Source: Pseudomonas sp. MPC6 (GTDB lineage: Bacteria; Pseudomonadota; Gammaproteobacteria; Pseudomonadales; Pseudomonadaceae). Taken from it: a stretch of 64,000 bases of DNA. Every line of letters begins with the position of its first letter. The stretch's first letter is position 1. Shown here piece by piece: positions 45,682 to 55,655 of this stretch. Location of the stretch: positions 399,001 to 463,000 of the forward strand of contig NZ_CP034783.1 in NCBI RefSeq assembly GCF_006094435.1, read 5' to 3'. A program made the position numbers and the translations under genes. The notes beneath the pieces were generated by a model, which was given only the letters and a program-made list of their open reading frames with translations, was not told the origin of the DNA and did not search any database.

Positions 45682-46319
45682 TGCAGACGGTCGCGGTTAT
45701 CGATTACGGCATGGGCAACCTGCACTCGGTGGCCAAGGCTCTCGAGCACGTCGGTGCCGGCAAGGTCTTGATCACCAGCGATGCCGATGTGATTCGCGAA
45801 GCCGACCGGGTGGTATTCCCCGGCGTCGGCGCGATTCGCGATTGCATGGCGGAGATCCGTCGCCTGGGTTTCGATTCGCTGGTGCGTGAAGTCAGCCAGG
45901 ACCGTCCGTTCCTCGGCATCTGCGTCGGCATGCAAGCCTTGCTCGACAGCAGTGAAGAGAACGACGGCGTCGACTGCATCGGCCTGTTTCCGGGTCAGGT
46001 GAAGTTCTTCGGCAAGGGTTTGCACGAAGACGGCGAACATTTGAAAGTGCCGCACATGGGCTGGAACGAAGTGAAACAGACGGTCTCGCACCCGCTGTGG
46101 CACAACATTCCCGACCTGGCGCGATTCTACTTCGTGCACAGCTACTACATCGCTGCCGGCAACCCGCGGCAAGTGGTGGGTGGCGGTCACTACGGCGTCG
46201 ATTTCGCTGCGGCGCTGGCCGATGGCTCGCGTTTCGCCGTGCAGTTCCACCCGGAGAAGAGCCATACCCATGGCCTGCAATTGCTGCAGAACTTCGCCGC
46301 GTGGGATGGTCGCTGGTAA
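45681..46319 (+). CDS. hisH: HisH, glutamine amidotransferase of IGP synthase
   Basis: A 212-aa class-I glutaminase. The nucleophile Cys is in [12 protein letters not shown], and the His-Glu pair in [10 protein letters not shown]. It supplies ammonia to HisF for imidazole ring formation. It overlaps hisB and is directly followed by the DUF2164 gene with no gap. Confidence 0.96.
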   Translation: MQTVAVIDYGMGNLHSVAKALEHVGAGKVLITSDADVIREADRVVFPGVGAIRDCMAEIRRLGFDSLVREVSQDRPFLGICVGMQALLDSSEENDGVDCIGLFPGQVKFFGKGLHEDGEHLKVPHMGWNEVKQTVSHPLWHNIPDLARFYFVHSYYIAAGNPRQVVGGGHYGVDFAAALADGSRFAVQFHPEKSHTHGLQLLQNFAAWDGRW

Positions 46320-46577
46320 ATGGCCGTCAAGAAGAAGCCACCGATCCTGACCCTCACTCCTGAACAGGAGAACGAGGCCAACCAGAAGATCAAACGCTTC
46401 ATGGAGGATCGCTTCGAGCTGGACCTGGGTTCGTTCGAAGCGGCCGAAATCCTTGAACTGTTTACCCGTGAAATTGCGCCGCACTATTACAACAGGGCGA
46501 TTTTCGATGTGCAGACGCACCTCAAAGAGAGGTTCGAAAGCATCGAAAGCGACCTGTGGGCGCTCGAGAAAAACTGA
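46320..46577 (+). CDS. DUF2164 protein in the his cluster
   Basis: An 85-aa protein of the DUF2164 family (ELDLGSFEAAEILELFTREIAPHYYNRAIFDVQTHL), of unknown function. It starts immediately after the hisH stop and ends 42 bp before hisA, so it is translated with the his operon. No catalytic motif is seen. It is lysine/glutamate-rich and likely cytoplasmic. Confidence 0.85.
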   Translation: MAVKKKPPILTLTPEQENEANQKIKRFMEDRFELDLGSFEAAEILELFTREIAPHYYNRAIFDVQTHLKERFESIESDLWALEKN

Positions 46578-46619
46578 TTTTCGAGCGAAGCTGAACAATC
46601 GAATTTGAAGGTTTGCCAG

Positions 46620-47357
46620 ATGCTGATTATTCCCGCTATCGATCTCAAAGACGGTGCCTGTGTTCGTCTGCGCCAGGGCCGCATGGAAGATTCCACAGTG
46701 TTCTCCGATGACCCGGTGAGCATGGCTGCCAAGTGGGTGGAAGGCGGTTGCCGCCGTCTGCATCTGGTCGACCTGAACGGCGCCTTCGAAGGCCAGCCGG
46801 TCAATGGCGAAGTGGTTACCGCCATCGCCAGGCGCTATCCGAACCTGCCGATCCAGATCGGCGGCGGTATCCGCTCCCTGGAAACCATCGAGCACTATGT
46901 GAAAGCGGGCGTGAGCTACGTGATCATCGGCACCAAAGCCGTTAAAGATCCGGCCTTCGTGGCTGAAGCCTGCCGCGCGTTCCCGGGCAAGGTGATCGTC
47001 GGCCTCGATGCCAAGGACGGTTTTGTCGCCACCGACGGCTGGGCTGAGATCAGCACGATTCAGGTGATCGACCTGGCCAAGCAATTTGAAGCCGACGGCG
47101 TGTCCGCGATCGTTTATACCGATATCGCCAAAGACGGCATGATGCAGGGCTGCAACGTTTCGTACACCGCCGCCCTGGCTGCTGCGACGAAGATTCCGGT
47201 GATCGCTTCCGGCGGTATCCACAATCTGGGTGACATCAAGTCGCTGCTCGACGCCAGGGCGCCAGGCATCATCGGCGCCATCACCGGCCGCGCAATCTAC
47301 GAAGGCACCCTCGACGTCGCTGAAGCGCAAGCTTTCTGCGATTCGTATAAAGGCTGA
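46620..47357 (+). CDS. hisA: HisA, ProFAR isomerase
   Basis: A 245-aa TIM-barrel enzyme that isomerises ProFAR to PRFAR. Catalytic Asp near the N-terminus (IPAIDLKDG) and the second in [13 protein letters not shown], together with phosphate loops IQIGGGIRS and [11 protein letters not shown]. The start at 46620 is chosen over 46605 as the family start. A gap of nine bases precedes hisF. Confidence 0.96.
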   Translation: MLIIPAIDLKDGACVRLRQGRMEDSTVFSDDPVSMAAKWVEGGCRRLHLVDLNGAFEGQPVNGEVVTAIARRYPNLPIQIGGGIRSLETIEHYVKAGVSYVIIGTKAVKDPAFVAEACRAFPGKVIVGLDAKDGFVATDGWAEISTIQVIDLAKQFEADGVSAIVYTDIAKDGMMQGCNVSYTAALAAATKIPVIASGGIHNLGDIKSLLDARAPGIIGAITGRAIYEGTLDVAEAQAFCDSYKG

Positions 47358-47366
47358 GGACTGACC

Positions 47367-48137
47367 ATGGCGCTGGCCAAACGCATCATCCCTTGCCTGG
47401 ACGTGGATAACGGCCGGGTGGTCAAGGGCGTCAAGTTCGAGAACATCCGCGATGCCGGCGACCCGGTGGAAATCGCCCGTCGCTACGACGAGCAGGGCGC
47501 CGACGAGATTACCTTTCTCGACATCACCGCCAGCGTCGACGGGCGCGACACCACGCTGCACACCGTCGAGCGCATGGCCAGCCAGGTGTTCATCCCGCTG
47601 ACCGTGGGCGGCGGCGTGCGCACCGTGCAGGACATTCGCAATCTGCTGAATGCCGGCGCGGACAAGGTCTCGATCAACACCGCGGCGGTATTCAATCCGG
47701 AATTCGTTGGCGAAGCGGCGCAGCATTTCGGTTCGCAGTGCATTGTCGTCGCCATCGACGCCAAGAAGGTCTCCGGCCCGGGCGAAACCCCGCGCTGGGA
47801 AATCTTCACCCATGGCGGGCGCAAACCGACCGGTCTCGACGCGGTGGAGTGGGCGAAAAAAATGGAAGGCCTGGGTGCCGGTGAAATCCTGCTGACCAGC
47901 ATGGACCAGGACGGCATGAAAAACGGCTTCGACCTGGGCGTCACCCGTGCCATCAGCGATGCCCTGGGCATTCCGGTCATCGCCTCCGGCGGCGTCGGCA
48001 ATTTGCAGCACCTGGCCGACGGCATTCTCGAAGGCCACGCCAGTGCGGTGTTGGCGGCGAGTATTTTCCACTTTGGCGAATACACGGTGCAGGAAGCCAA
48101 GGCCTACATGGCCCATCGCGGCATCGTCATGCGCTAA
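47367..48137 (+). CDS. hisF: HisF, cyclase subunit of IGP synthase
   Basis: A 256-aa TIM-barrel cyclase with [15 protein letters not shown] (catalytic Asp11), phosphate loops VGGGVRT and ASGGVGN, and [11 protein letters not shown] (catalytic Asp130 region). It works with HisH to make imidazoleglycerol phosphate and AICAR. Last gene of the his block. Confidence 0.97.
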   Translation: MALAKRIIPCLDVDNGRVVKGVKFENIRDAGDPVEIARRYDEQGADEITFLDITASVDGRDTTLHTVERMASQVFIPLTVGGGVRTVQDIRNLLNAGADKVSINTAAVFNPEFVGEAAQHFGSQCIVVAIDAKKVSGPGETPRWEIFTHGGRKPTGLDAVEWAKKMEGLGAGEILLTSMDQDGMKNGFDLGVTRAISDALGIPVIASGGVGNLQHLADGILEGHASAVLAASIFHFGEYTVQEAKAYMAHRGIVMR

Positions 48138-48164
48138 AACAAATCGAAGCAGGCCAGTGGACAG

Positions 48165-48199
48165 CATGGCGGGCTCAAGGCACTCTTGAGCACGCCATG
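48165..48199. repeat. 15-bp hairpin between hisF and the binding protein gene
   Basis: CATGGCGGGCTCAAG pairs with CTTGAGCACGCCATG across a 5-nt loop, one internal mismatch. No T-tract follows. It may reduce read-through from the his genes or control the next gene. Confidence 0.55.
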
Positions 48200-48216
48200 G
48201 ATTTCGGTAGCCAGAC

Positions 48217-48972
48217 ATGCTTAGACGCCTTCTCCTCGCCCTCGCCAGCACTTCTGTGTTGCTCCTCAACGGGGCTCATGCGGCAGAAAGTCTCGACACC
48301 GACCTGGTGCTGCTGACGGAAAATTTCCCGCCCTACAACATGGCGAAGAACGGCAAGAATTTCGCTCAGGACGAGAACATCAATGGCATCGCCGTGGACA
48401 TCGTCCGCGAGATGTTCAAGCGCGCCGACATCACCTACAGCCTGACGCTACGTTTCCCCTGGGAGCGAATCTACAAGATCGCCCTCGAGAAACCCGGTTA
48501 TGGCGTGTTCGTGATGGCCCGGTTGGCGGACCGCGAGAAACTCTTCAAGTGGGTCGGCCCGCTCGGCCCGGATGACTGGATCATGCTGGCCAGGGCGGAC
48601 AGCAAAATCACCCTCGAGACGCTGGATCAGGCGCGCAAATACAAGATCGGCGCGTACAAGGGCGATGCGATTGCCGTATCGCTGGCCAAGCAAGGGTTGA
48701 AGCCGATTGTCGTGCTGCGGGATCAGGACAATGCGAAGAAGCTCACCAGCGGCCAGATTGACCTGTGGGCCACGGGCGACCCGGCCGGGCGGTATCTGGC
48801 GCGCCAGGAAGGCGTGAACGGGCTCAAGACGGTGCTGCGATTCAACAGTGCCGAGTTGTACCTGGCCTTGAACAGGAATGTGCCGGACGAGGTGGTGGCC
48901 AGGCTTCAGGCCGCGCTGGATCAACTGCGCAAGGAAGGCGTGGTGGACGATATCATGGCGCGGTATCTCTAG
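48217..48972 (+). CDS. Family-3 substrate-binding protein (solo)
   Basis: A 251-aa periplasmic protein with signal peptide (LLALASTSVLLLNGAHAAES). The mature part (LVLLTENFPPYNMAKNGKNF, GIAVDIVREMFKRADITYSL) is a SBP_bac_3-like fold. No transporter genes are beside it, so it may work with a distant permease or be a sensor-type binding protein. It lies 79 bp after hisF behind a hairpin. Ligand unknown. Confidence 0.8.
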   Translation: MLRRLLLALASTSVLLLNGAHAAESLDTDLVLLTENFPPYNMAKNGKNFAQDENINGIAVDIVREMFKRADITYSLTLRFPWERIYKIALEKPGYGVFVMARLADREKLFKWVGPLGPDDWIMLARADSKITLETLDQARKYKIGAYKGDAIAVSLAKQGLKPIVVLRDQDNAKKLTSGQIDLWATGDPAGRYLARQEGVNGLKTVLRFNSAELYLALNRNVPDEVVARLQAALDQLRKEGVVDDIMARYL

Positions 48973-49030
48973 GCCCCGGCACCTGATCTTATGCCAGGCT
49001 AATTCAGTGTGGGAGCTGCGGTGTTGGCGG

Positions 49031-49807
49031 TTAACGGTACACGCCATCCTTGCCGTGCGCAGCCGTTGCGCGGTTACCACGCACGCTGATCATCTGCTCG
49101 ATATCGATCCAGTCGATTCCCTGAGCCTTGAGCTTGGGCAATTCACGCTCCAGCACCGCCAGCGTCTGCGGGTACGGATGCCCTATCATCACGGCTGAGC
49201 CCTGCTCGCGCGCCAGGCTGATGGCTGTCTGCAGCTGCGTGAAGATCGCCGCTTCCGTGGGCTCGTCGTCCAGAAACACATCCCGCGAAACGCTCGCCAA
49301 TGCAATCTTCTGCGCTTGGGCCGCGGCAACGGTCTGGGCGCTGGTGCGGCTGTCGACGAAAAACTTGTGCCGCCGCTGCAAATCAGCCATCAACCAGGCC
49401 ATGGCAGCCGGTTGGGCCGTCATGCGGCTGCCCATGTGGTTGTTGATGCCGGCGGTATGGGGCACGACCTTGAACGCCGCATTCAGGCGCTTCTCGAGTT
49501 CTTCGATCGGCAGTTCGGGATGCCAGGCGAACGGTCCGGTGGCCGGGGCCATCGGCATGTGCAGAATGACGATCTTGCCGGCGCGATGGGCCTCGCGGGC
49601 GAACTCGGTGGCATGGGGGGTATCGGGCATGATCGCGGCAGTCACCGGCCCGGGCAGGGCCAGCACGCGGCGATCCTGGTGCAGGTTTTGCCCCAGGTCA
49701 TCGATGATCAGGCTTAAATAGGCTTTTTGAGGCGGCGTCGCGACGGGCGTTGCGTGAGCAACACCCGCCAGACAGCACATCAGTGCGAGGATGAACCGCA
49801 AACGCAT
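49031..49807 (-). CDS. yibQ: Divergent polysaccharide deacetylase YibQ
   Basis: A 258-aa exported protein of the divergent polysaccharide deacetylase family (YibQ/DUF610). The signal peptide ends at ...CLAGVAHA. The core SLIIDDLGQNLHQDRRVLALP carries the DD pair, and HMPMAP and NNHMGSRMT carry further metal-ligand-like residues. It lies directly after ctpA with a one-base gap, in the conserved gpmI-envC-ctpA-yibQ order. A role in cell-wall metabolism is inferred from this context. Confidence 0.88.
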   Translation of the reverse strand: MRLRFILALMCCLAGVAHATPVATPPQKAYLSLIIDDLGQNLHQDRRVLALPGPVTAAIMPDTPHATEFAREAHRAGKIVILHMPMAPATGPFAWHPELPIEELEKRLNAAFKVVPHTAGINNHMGSRMTAQPAAMAWLMADLQRRHKFFVDSRTSAQTVAAAQAQKIALASVSRDVFLDDEPTEAAIFTQLQTAISLAREQGSAVMIGHPYPQTLAVLERELPKLKAQGIDWIDIEQMISVRGNRATAAHGKDGVYR

Positions 49808-49808
49808 C

Positions 49809-51128
49809 TCAGCGGCCAGAAGTGATGCTCAGCCCTTTGAGCAGGCTCAAGGCCTGGGCCAACTGGTAATCTTCATCCTGCGGCATCGCCTTGGCTTTGC
49901 CGCCGGAGCCGGTAGGCTTGTCGGCGCCGCCATTGCCATTGCCCAGGTGGCCTTGCAGGTCGGCTTCCTTGAAGTACTCGCCATCCTGCTCGTTGGTGAT
50001 CTTGGCCTTGCGCACTTCGATGTCCGGCACGATGCCCTGCGCCTGGATCGAGCGGCCGTTCGGCGTGTAGTACAGTGCCGTGGTGATTTTCAGTGCGCGC
50101 TCGTTATTGAGCGGCAGCACGGTCTGGACCGAGCCTTTGCCGAAACTGGTGGTGCCCATCACCACCGCACGCTTCTGGTCCTGCAAGGCGCCGGCGACGA
50201 TCTCCGAAGCCGAGGCGCTGCCGCCGTTGATCAATGTGACCATGGGCACGGCTTCGCTTTCGTCCTTGCCGGTGGCGGAAAAGCGCAGTTCGGAGTTGGC
50301 GATACGGCCCTTGGTGTAAACGATCAAGCCCTTGGTGATGAAGTGGTCGACCACTTCCACCGCTGCTTGCAGCACGCCGCCCGGGTTGTTGCGCAGGTCG
50401 AGGATGATGCCGTTGAGCTTCTTGCCGTTGTCCTTGCGCAGCTTGGCCAGGGCCTTGGAAACCTCTTCGCCGGTCTTGACCTGGAACTGGGTGATGCGGA
50501 TGTAGCCGTAGCCGGACTCCAGCAGCTGGCTCTTCACGCTCTTCACTTGAATGATGGCGCGGGCCAGGGTCACGTCGAACGGCGTGCCGCCGTCGCGCAC
50601 CAGGGTCAGGGTGATCTTCTGGCCGATCTTGCCACGCATCTTGTCCACGGCTTCGGTCATGCTCTGGCCGCGGGTCGGCTGGCCGTTGATCTTGACGATG
50701 AAGTCGCCGGCCTGAATGCCAGCCTTGGACGCCGGGGTGTCATCGATCGGCGAGACCACCTTGATGAACCCGTCTTCGGCGCCGACTTCGATGCCCAGGC
50801 CGCCGAATTCGCCGCTGGTGCTTTCCTGCAATTCAGCGAAGTCTTCCGGGCCCAGGTAGGCGGAGTGCGGGTCGAGGTTGCTGAGCATGCCTTTGATGGC
50901 GTTTTCCAGCAGGGTCTTGTCGTCCACCGGTTCGACATAGGCCGCCTTGATCCGGTCCATGACCTCGGCGAAGGTGCGCAACTCTTCCAAGGGCAATGGC
51001 GCCTTGGTGGTCGCAGCAGTGCCCGCAGGTGCGACCGCCGGAGCAGGTTGAGCGGCGAACGCCAGAGGCGCGCCGATCACCAGGGCGATCGTCAGGGCTA
51101 GCGAGGTAAGGCGGGGCAAATGCAGCAT
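49809..51128 (-). CDS. ctpA: Carboxy-terminal processing protease CtpA (S41)
   Basis: A 439-aa periplasmic S41 protease. A signal peptide (1-25) is followed by a PDZ domain (VSPIDDTPASKAGIQAGDFIVKING) and the protease domain with catalytic Ser in GGSASASEIVAGAL and Lys in SFGKGSVQT. In Pseudomonas such proteases cut murein hydrolases and regulate the envelope. It lies between envC and yibQ, fitting a role in peptidoglycan remodelling. Confidence 0.9.
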   Translation of the reverse strand: MLHLPRLTSLALTIALVIGAPLAFAAQPAPAVAPAGTAATTKAPLPLEELRTFAEVMDRIKAAYVEPVDDKTLLENAIKGMLSNLDPHSAYLGPEDFAELQESTSGEFGGLGIEVGAEDGFIKVVSPIDDTPASKAGIQAGDFIVKINGQPTRGQSMTEAVDKMRGKIGQKITLTLVRDGGTPFDVTLARAIIQVKSVKSQLLESGYGYIRITQFQVKTGEEVSKALAKLRKDNGKKLNGIILDLRNNPGGVLQAAVEVVDHFITKGLIVYTKGRIANSELRFSATGKDESEAVPMVTLINGGSASASEIVAGALQDQKRAVVMGTTSFGKGSVQTVLPLNNERALKITTALYYTPNGRSIQAQGIVPDIEVRKAKITNEQDGEYFKEADLQGHLGNGNGGADKPTGSGGKAKAMPQDEDYQLAQALSLLKGLSITSGR

Positions 51129-51162
51129 GTCGAACGAACTCCTAATGTAGGTGATTCAGCGC

Positions 51163-52455
51163 CTATCCTTGCGCGCGGCACCATTGCGCCGGATCACTCG
51201 GGTGACCCTGCTGACGAATAGCAAAATACAGCGCTGGTGTGTCCTGTCCGCCACTGTTGCCGACGGTGGAAATGGACTCACCGGCTTTTACCACGTCACC
51301 CGCAGACTTGAGCAGCGTCTGGTTGTGACCGTAAAGACTCAAGAAACCGTTGCCGTGGTCGAGGATCACCAGCAATCCTGCGCCACGCAACCAGTCGGCG
51401 AACACCACGCGACCGCCATGCACGGCGTGTACCTGGCTGCCGGCGGAGGCGCTGATCATCACGCCGTCCCACTTGGTGCGGGCGTCGTCGCCACGGGTTT
51501 CGCCAAAGCGTGCCAGCAATCGACCATCAACTGGCCAGGGAAGTTTTCCCCGGCTTGAAGCAAAAGGGCCACCAAAGGTTTCGCCTGAACTGGAAACCAG
51601 TGCGCCGGGGGTCGGTCTGACAGGTTTGCGTGGGGCGTCAGTGGCATCTGCTTGTGCCTGAGCCTCACGTAAACGCTTTTTTTCGGCTTCCTGCTGGGCG
51701 ATCAGCGCTTTTTGCCGCGCTTCCTCTGCCTCGCGAGCCTGGCGGGCCAGGGTTTCCTCGATGGTTTTAAGGACTTTAGACAGGTCCGCCTGCTCTTGCT
51801 CGCGGGCGGCCAGTTTCTGATCGCGCGCCTTTACGTCGGTGTTGAGCTTGGCCAGTACTTGCTGGCGCTCCTGGCGGACTTTGTCGAGTTCGTCGCGCTG
51901 GCTGTCGAGGCTGCTTTTCTGCACGAGCAGTTGCGCCTGCTGCATGGCGATGTCTTTTTCGACATTGGCCAGTTGGCGCAAGGTTTCGTTGAAGTTCTTC
52001 AGCTGCTCCAGGCGAGCCTGGCTCAGGTAGTCGTAATAGGTGAGGGTGCGGGCGAATTTTTCCGGGTTCTGCTGGTTCAGCAGCAGCTTCAGGTACTCCT
52101 GACGGCCGTTCTGATAGGCCGCGCGGGCCTGGATGGCGATCAGTCGTTGCTGTTCAATGCGCGCGCTCTGGAGTTTTTTTTTCTCTGCATCGAGTCGCTG
52201 CAACTCGGATTCGCTTTTCTGCAGCTCTTTTTGCAGGGCCTCGACCTGCTTCTCGAGCTTGCCCATCTCGGTCTCGGTGCCCTTGAGATCTTTCTGTACC
52301 CCGGACTTTTCTTCCTGCAACTTGCCCAGCAGTTTCTTCAGCTCGGCAATGTCCTGACGCGTGGCGTCCAACTGTTGTTGGGTTTGCGCGCGCTCGTCAG
52401 CAAAGGCCGGTTGGAGCAGGCAAGTCAGGGCAAGGGCTATCAGGACGCGAAGCAT
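51163..52455 (-). CDS. envC: EnvC-like murein hydrolase activator
   Basis: A 430-aa protein that activates amidases at the division site. It has a signal peptide (LRVLIALALTCLLQPAFA), a long coiled coil (residues about 20-270, TRQDIAELKKLLGKLQEEKS) and a C-terminal LytM/M23 domain (about 310-430, GSQVHAVHGGRVVFADWLRG) with the zinc ligands lost, as in EnvC. The start at 52455 is chosen; the longer frame begins in REPIN DNA. Neighbour gpmI matches the E. coli order. Confidence 0.92.
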   Translation of the reverse strand: MLRVLIALALTCLLQPAFADERAQTQQQLDATRQDIAELKKLLGKLQEEKSGVQKDLKGTETEMGKLEKQVEALQKELQKSESELQRLDAEKKKLQSARIEQQRLIAIQARAAYQNGRQEYLKLLLNQQNPEKFARTLTYYDYLSQARLEQLKNFNETLRQLANVEKDIAMQQAQLLVQKSSLDSQRDELDKVRQERQQVLAKLNTDVKARDQKLAAREQEQADLSKVLKTIEETLARQAREAEEARQKALIAQQEAEKKRLREAQAQADATDAPRKPVRPTPGALVSSSGETFGGPFASSRGKLPWPVDGRLLARFGETRGDDARTKWDGVMISASAGSQVHAVHGGRVVFADWLRGAGLLVILDHGNGFLSLYGHNQTLLKSAGDVVKAGESISTVGNSGGQDTPALYFAIRQQGHPSDPAQWCRAQG

Positions 52456-52566
52456 AGAGGCGGGTGATACCAGGGAAAGGGACGCCCTAGTATGCCCGCC
52501 AAGCGCTGCAAAAAAAACGCCCAATTGGGGCTGTGTGATGACTGGCCCGAAAAACACCCAAAACCA

Positions 52567-52658
52567 ATGTGGGAGCGGGCTTGCTCGCGAATGCGGTGTG
52601 TCAGGCAACATTAATGTCGACTGACAGACCGCATTCGCGAGCAAGCCCGCTCCCACAG
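52567..52658. repeat. REPIN between envC and gpmI
   Basis: Inverted arms gagcgggcttgctcgcgaat and atgcggt, 52571-52594 and 52629-52658, with the same outer flank (tgtggga/cccaca) as 19323. An inner stem of different sequence (gtcaggcaacatt...) separates the pair. Confidence 0.92.
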
Positions 52659-52683
52659 GTTTCGGCGGAGTTTAAAAGATTGA

Positions 52684-54213
52684 TTACACCAGTATCGAAG
52701 TACCCGTCATTTCGGCTGGTTTTTCCAGGCCCAGCAACATCAGCATGGTCGGCGCCACGTCTGCCAGCACGCCGCCTTCGCGAACCTTCAGGTCCCGCTT
52801 GCCGACATAAATGAACGGCACCGGCTCGGTGGTGTGGGCGGTGTGCGCCTGGCCAGTGGACTCGTCGGCCATTTGCTCGACGTTACCGTGGTCGGCAGTG
52901 ATCAGCGCTTCGCCGCCGACTTTTTCCAGCGCGTCGACGATGCGGCCGACGCACAGGTCCAGGCATTCAACGGCTTTGACGGCCGCGTCGAACACACCGC
53001 TGTGGCCAACCATGTCGCCATTGGCGTAGTTGACCACGATCACGTCATAACGCTGGTTGTCGATAGCGTCGACGATGCGGTCGGTGACTTCCGGTGCGCT
53101 CATCTCGGGCTGCAAGTCATACGTGGCGACTTTTGGCGACGGGATCAGGATGCGTTCCTCGCCCGGGAACGGTTCTTCACGACCGCCGGAGAAGAAGAAG
53201 GTCACGTGGGCGTATTTTTCTGTTTCGGCAATGCGTAGCTGGGTCTTGCCGTTTTTCGCCAGGTAATCGCCCAGCACGTTGTCCAGGCTGCCGGCGGCGA
53301 AAGCCGATGGCGCGGGGATGCTGGCGGCGTATTGGGTCAGCATGACGAAACCGGCCAGTTTTGGCTGGCGCGCACGCTCGAACTCTTTGAAATCGTCTTC
53401 GACGAACACGCGGGTCAGTTCGCGGGCGCGGTCGGCACGGAAGTTCATGAACACCACGGCGTCGCCGTCTTCGACCTTGACCGGCTCACCAATGGAGGTG
53501 GCCTTGACGAACTCGTCGCTCTCGCCACGTTCGTAGGCGGCTTGCAGGCCTTCCTGGGCCGTGGCGGCATTGAATTCGCCATTGCCGTCGACGATCAGGT
53601 TGTAGGCCTGGGACACGCGGTCCCAGCGGTTGTCGCGGTCCATGGCGAAGTAACGGCCGACAATGCTGGCGATCCGGCCTTTGCCGAGGGCCTGGAAGGT
53701 CGCGTCGAGCAGTTCGATGGACGACTGGGCGCTTTTCGGTGGCGTGTCGCGACCGTCGAGGAAGGCGTGCAGGTAGATTTTTTCGGCACCGCGCTTGTAG
53801 GCCAGTTCAGCCATGGCAACCAGATGATCCTGGTGGCTGTGAACGCCGCCATCGGACAGCAGGCCCATGAAGTGCACGGCTTTGCCGGCGGCAACGGCTT
53901 TATCCACCGCGGCGCAGATGGTCGGGTTCTCGAAGAACTCGCCGTCGCGGATCGATTTGGTCACGCGGGTGAAGTCCTGATACACCACGCGGCCGGCGCC
54001 GAGGTTCATGTGGCCGACTTCGGAGTTGCCCATCTGGCCATCCGGCAAGCCTACATCCATGCCGCTGCCCGAAATCAGGCCGTTCGGCACGGTGGCCCAC
54101 AGGCGGTCCAGCACGGGCTTCTTTGCCGCAAAGATGGCGTTGGATTCAGGGCTCTCACTGTGACCGAAGCCGTCGAGAATAATCAGGACCAAAGGTTTAG
54201 GCGTGGTAGTCAT
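52684..54213 (-). CDS. gpmI: GpmI, cofactor-independent phosphoglycerate mutase
   Basis: A 509-aa mutase interconverting 2- and 3-phosphoglycerate. [20 protein letters not shown] carries the Mn ligand Asp, and [19 protein letters not shown] the catalytic Ser62-like residue. Later motifs: [36 protein letters not shown] and TADHGNVE. Full length for the family. Divergent to yibN-grxC-secB. Confidence 0.97.
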   Translation of the reverse strand: MTTTPKPLVLIILDGFGHSESPESNAIFAAKKPVLDRLWATVPNGLISGSGMDVGLPDGQMGNSEVGHMNLGAGRVVYQDFTRVTKSIRDGEFFENPTICAAVDKAVAAGKAVHFMGLLSDGGVHSHQDHLVAMAELAYKRGAEKIYLHAFLDGRDTPPKSAQSSIELLDATFQALGKGRIASIVGRYFAMDRDNRWDRVSQAYNLIVDGNGEFNAATAQEGLQAAYERGESDEFVKATSIGEPVKVEDGDAVVFMNFRADRARELTRVFVEDDFKEFERARQPKLAGFVMLTQYAASIPAPSAFAAGSLDNVLGDYLAKNGKTQLRIAETEKYAHVTFFFSGGREEPFPGEERILIPSPKVATYDLQPEMSAPEVTDRIVDAIDNQRYDVIVVNYANGDMVGHSGVFDAAVKAVECLDLCVGRIVDALEKVGGEALITADHGNVEQMADESTGQAHTAHTTEPVPFIYVGKRDLKVREGGVLADVAPTMLMLLGLEKPAEMTGTSILV

Positions 54214-54307
54214 GGATTCTACTCTGGCTTAAGTTAAAAAAGAGGGCGATGGAAAAGGGAGTGGCAGTTTAAAGCGAAGTTCCGGCGCCGTCACCGCCGG
54301 ACGGGGT

Positions 54308-54335
54308 TTGGCCCACCATAGTGGCTGTGTATACT
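54308..54335 (+). promoter_or_regulatory. Possible promoter of yibN-grxC-secB
   Basis: TTGGCC at 54308-54313, 16-base spacer, TATACT at 54330-54335, 34 bases before the yibN start. Confidence 0.4.
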
Positions 54336-54368
54336 GGCCGACATTTTAACGCCCTGGAACCTCCTTCG

Positions 54369-54782
54369 ATGGTTGCTCACCTGATTGAATTTGCCACTAA
54401 CCACTATCTGCTCGTCGGTATCTTCGTCGTACTGCTGGCGTTGCTGATTGCCTATCAGATGCAAGGCGGCGGTCGCAGCCTGAGCACCGGTGAACTGACC
54501 GGGCTGGTCAACAAAGACGCAGGCGTGGTGATCGACATTCGTTCGAACAAAGATTTCGCCGCCGGTCACATTGTTGGTGCGTTGAACATTCCCCACGACA
54601 AACTGGCTGCTCGCGTCGGCGAGCTGGAAAAACACAAGGCCAAGACCATTATTCTGGTCGACGCCATGGGCCAGACGGCCGGCACGCATGCCCGCGAACT
54701 GGTGAAAGCCGGCTTCACCGCCGCCAAGCTGTCCGGCGGTATTTCCAGCTGGAAAGGCGACAACTTGCCGCTGGTGAAGTGA
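54369..54782 (+). CDS. yibN: YibN-like rhodanese-fold membrane protein, no catalytic Cys
   Basis: A 137-aa protein with an N-terminal membrane anchor (YLLVGIFVVLLALLIAYQM) and a rhodanese-like domain (about 40-130). The expected active-site Cys position reads DAMGQTAG, so it cannot be a classical sulfurtransferase. The gene order yibN-grxC-secB matches E. coli, where YibN is associated with membrane protein insertion. Start at 54369 is chosen over 54321 by the hydrophobic N-terminus. Confidence 0.88.
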   Translation: MVAHLIEFATNHYLLVGIFVVLLALLIAYQMQGGGRSLSTGELTGLVNKDAGVVIDIRSNKDFAAGHIVGALNIPHDKLAARVGELEKHKAKTIILVDAMGQTAGTHARELVKAGFTAAKLSGGISSWKGDNLPLVK

Positions 54783-54783
54783 T

Positions 54784-55038
54784 ATGAGCAACGTCGTCGT
54801 CTATTCCAGCGATTACTGCCCTTACTGCTCGCGAGCCAAGTACCTGCTCGAGAACAAAGGCGTGGCCTTCGAAGAGATCAAGGTCGATGGCAAGCCGCAG
54901 GTGCGCGCCGCCATGGCTCAGAAAGCGGGGCGTACCTCCGTGCCGCAGATCTGGATCGGCAGCACTCACGTTGGCGGTTGTGATGATTTGTTTGCCCTTG
55001 AACGCGCGGGCAAGCTCGACGCGATGCTCAAGGCCTGA
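54784..55038 (+). CDS. grxC: GrxC, glutaredoxin 3
   Basis: An 84-aa glutaredoxin with dithiol active site CPYC ([15 protein letters not shown]), TSVPQIWI with the cis-Pro and GGCDD glutathione-binding residues. It reduces disulfides with glutathione. It starts one base after the yibN stop. Cytoplasmic. Confidence 0.95.
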   Translation: MSNVVVYSSDYCPYCSRAKYLLENKGVAFEEIKVDGKPQVRAAMAQKAGRTSVPQIWIGSTHVGGCDDLFALERAGKLDAMLKA

Positions 55039-55079
55039 ATGCCTTCCCTATAAGACCCCTAGATCAGAAAGGATCTGAG

Positions 55080-55571
55080 ATGACTGACCAACAGAACACT
55101 GCAGCTAGCGAAGAAGAAACCGCACCGCAATTCTCCTTGCAGCGCATCTACGTACGTGACTTGTCCTTCGAAGCCCCGAAAAGCCCGGCGATCTTCCGCC
55201 AGCAGTGGGAGCCGAGCGTCGGTCTGGATCTGAACACCCGTCAAAAGGCGCTGGAAGGCGATTTCCATGAGGTCGTGCTGACCCTGTCGGTTACCGTGAA
55301 GAACGGTGAAAACGGCGAAGTGGCGTTCATCGCTGAAGTGCAGCAGGCCGGGATCTTCCTGATCAAGAACCTGGACGATGCTTCGATGAGCCACACCCTG
55401 GGTGCGTTCTGCCCGAACATCCTGTTCCCGTACGCGCGCGAAACCCTGGACAGCCTGGTAACCCGCGGTTCGTTCCCGGCGCTGATGCTGGCTCCGGTGA
55501 ACTTCGATGCGCTGTATGCACAAGAGCTGCAACGCATGCAGGCGGCTGGCGAGACTCCGACCGTTCAATAA
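55080..55571 (+). CDS. secB: SecB export chaperone
   Basis: A 163-aa SecB, the tetrameric chaperone that carries unfolded preproteins to SecA. Family signature: [19 protein letters not shown] at the N-terminus and [23 protein letters not shown] later. It follows grxC after 41 bases. A terminator lies 17 bases downstream. Confidence 0.97.
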   Translation: MTDQQNTAASEEETAPQFSLQRIYVRDLSFEAPKSPAIFRQQWEPSVGLDLNTRQKALEGDFHEVVLTLSVTVKNGENGEVAFIAEVQQAGIFLIKNLDDASMSHTLGAFCPNILFPYARETLDSLVTRGSFPALMLAPVNFDALYAQELQRMQAAGETPTVQ

Positions 55572-55588
55572 GCGGTCTGAGCTGCATC

Positions 55589-55617
55589 AAAAAAAGCGCC
55601 GTTACAGGCGCTTTTTT
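55589..55617. terminator. Terminator of the secB operon
   Basis: AAAAAAGCGCC/GGCGCTTTTTT stem, 6-nt loop, then T6 on the plus strand; A-tract also allows minus-strand use. Confidence 0.88.
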
Positions 55618-55655
55618 CATGGCGTAAACGAAATCGAGTGACCCATGAAGATCTT

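Noticed and set aside
45651..48269. 872-codon frame opposite the his cluster
   Set aside because: Covers five conserved his genes antisense; no recognisable domain and no ribosome site.
52456..52656. N-terminal extension of EnvC
   Set aside because: The added residues are REPIN-coded and would mask the signal peptide.
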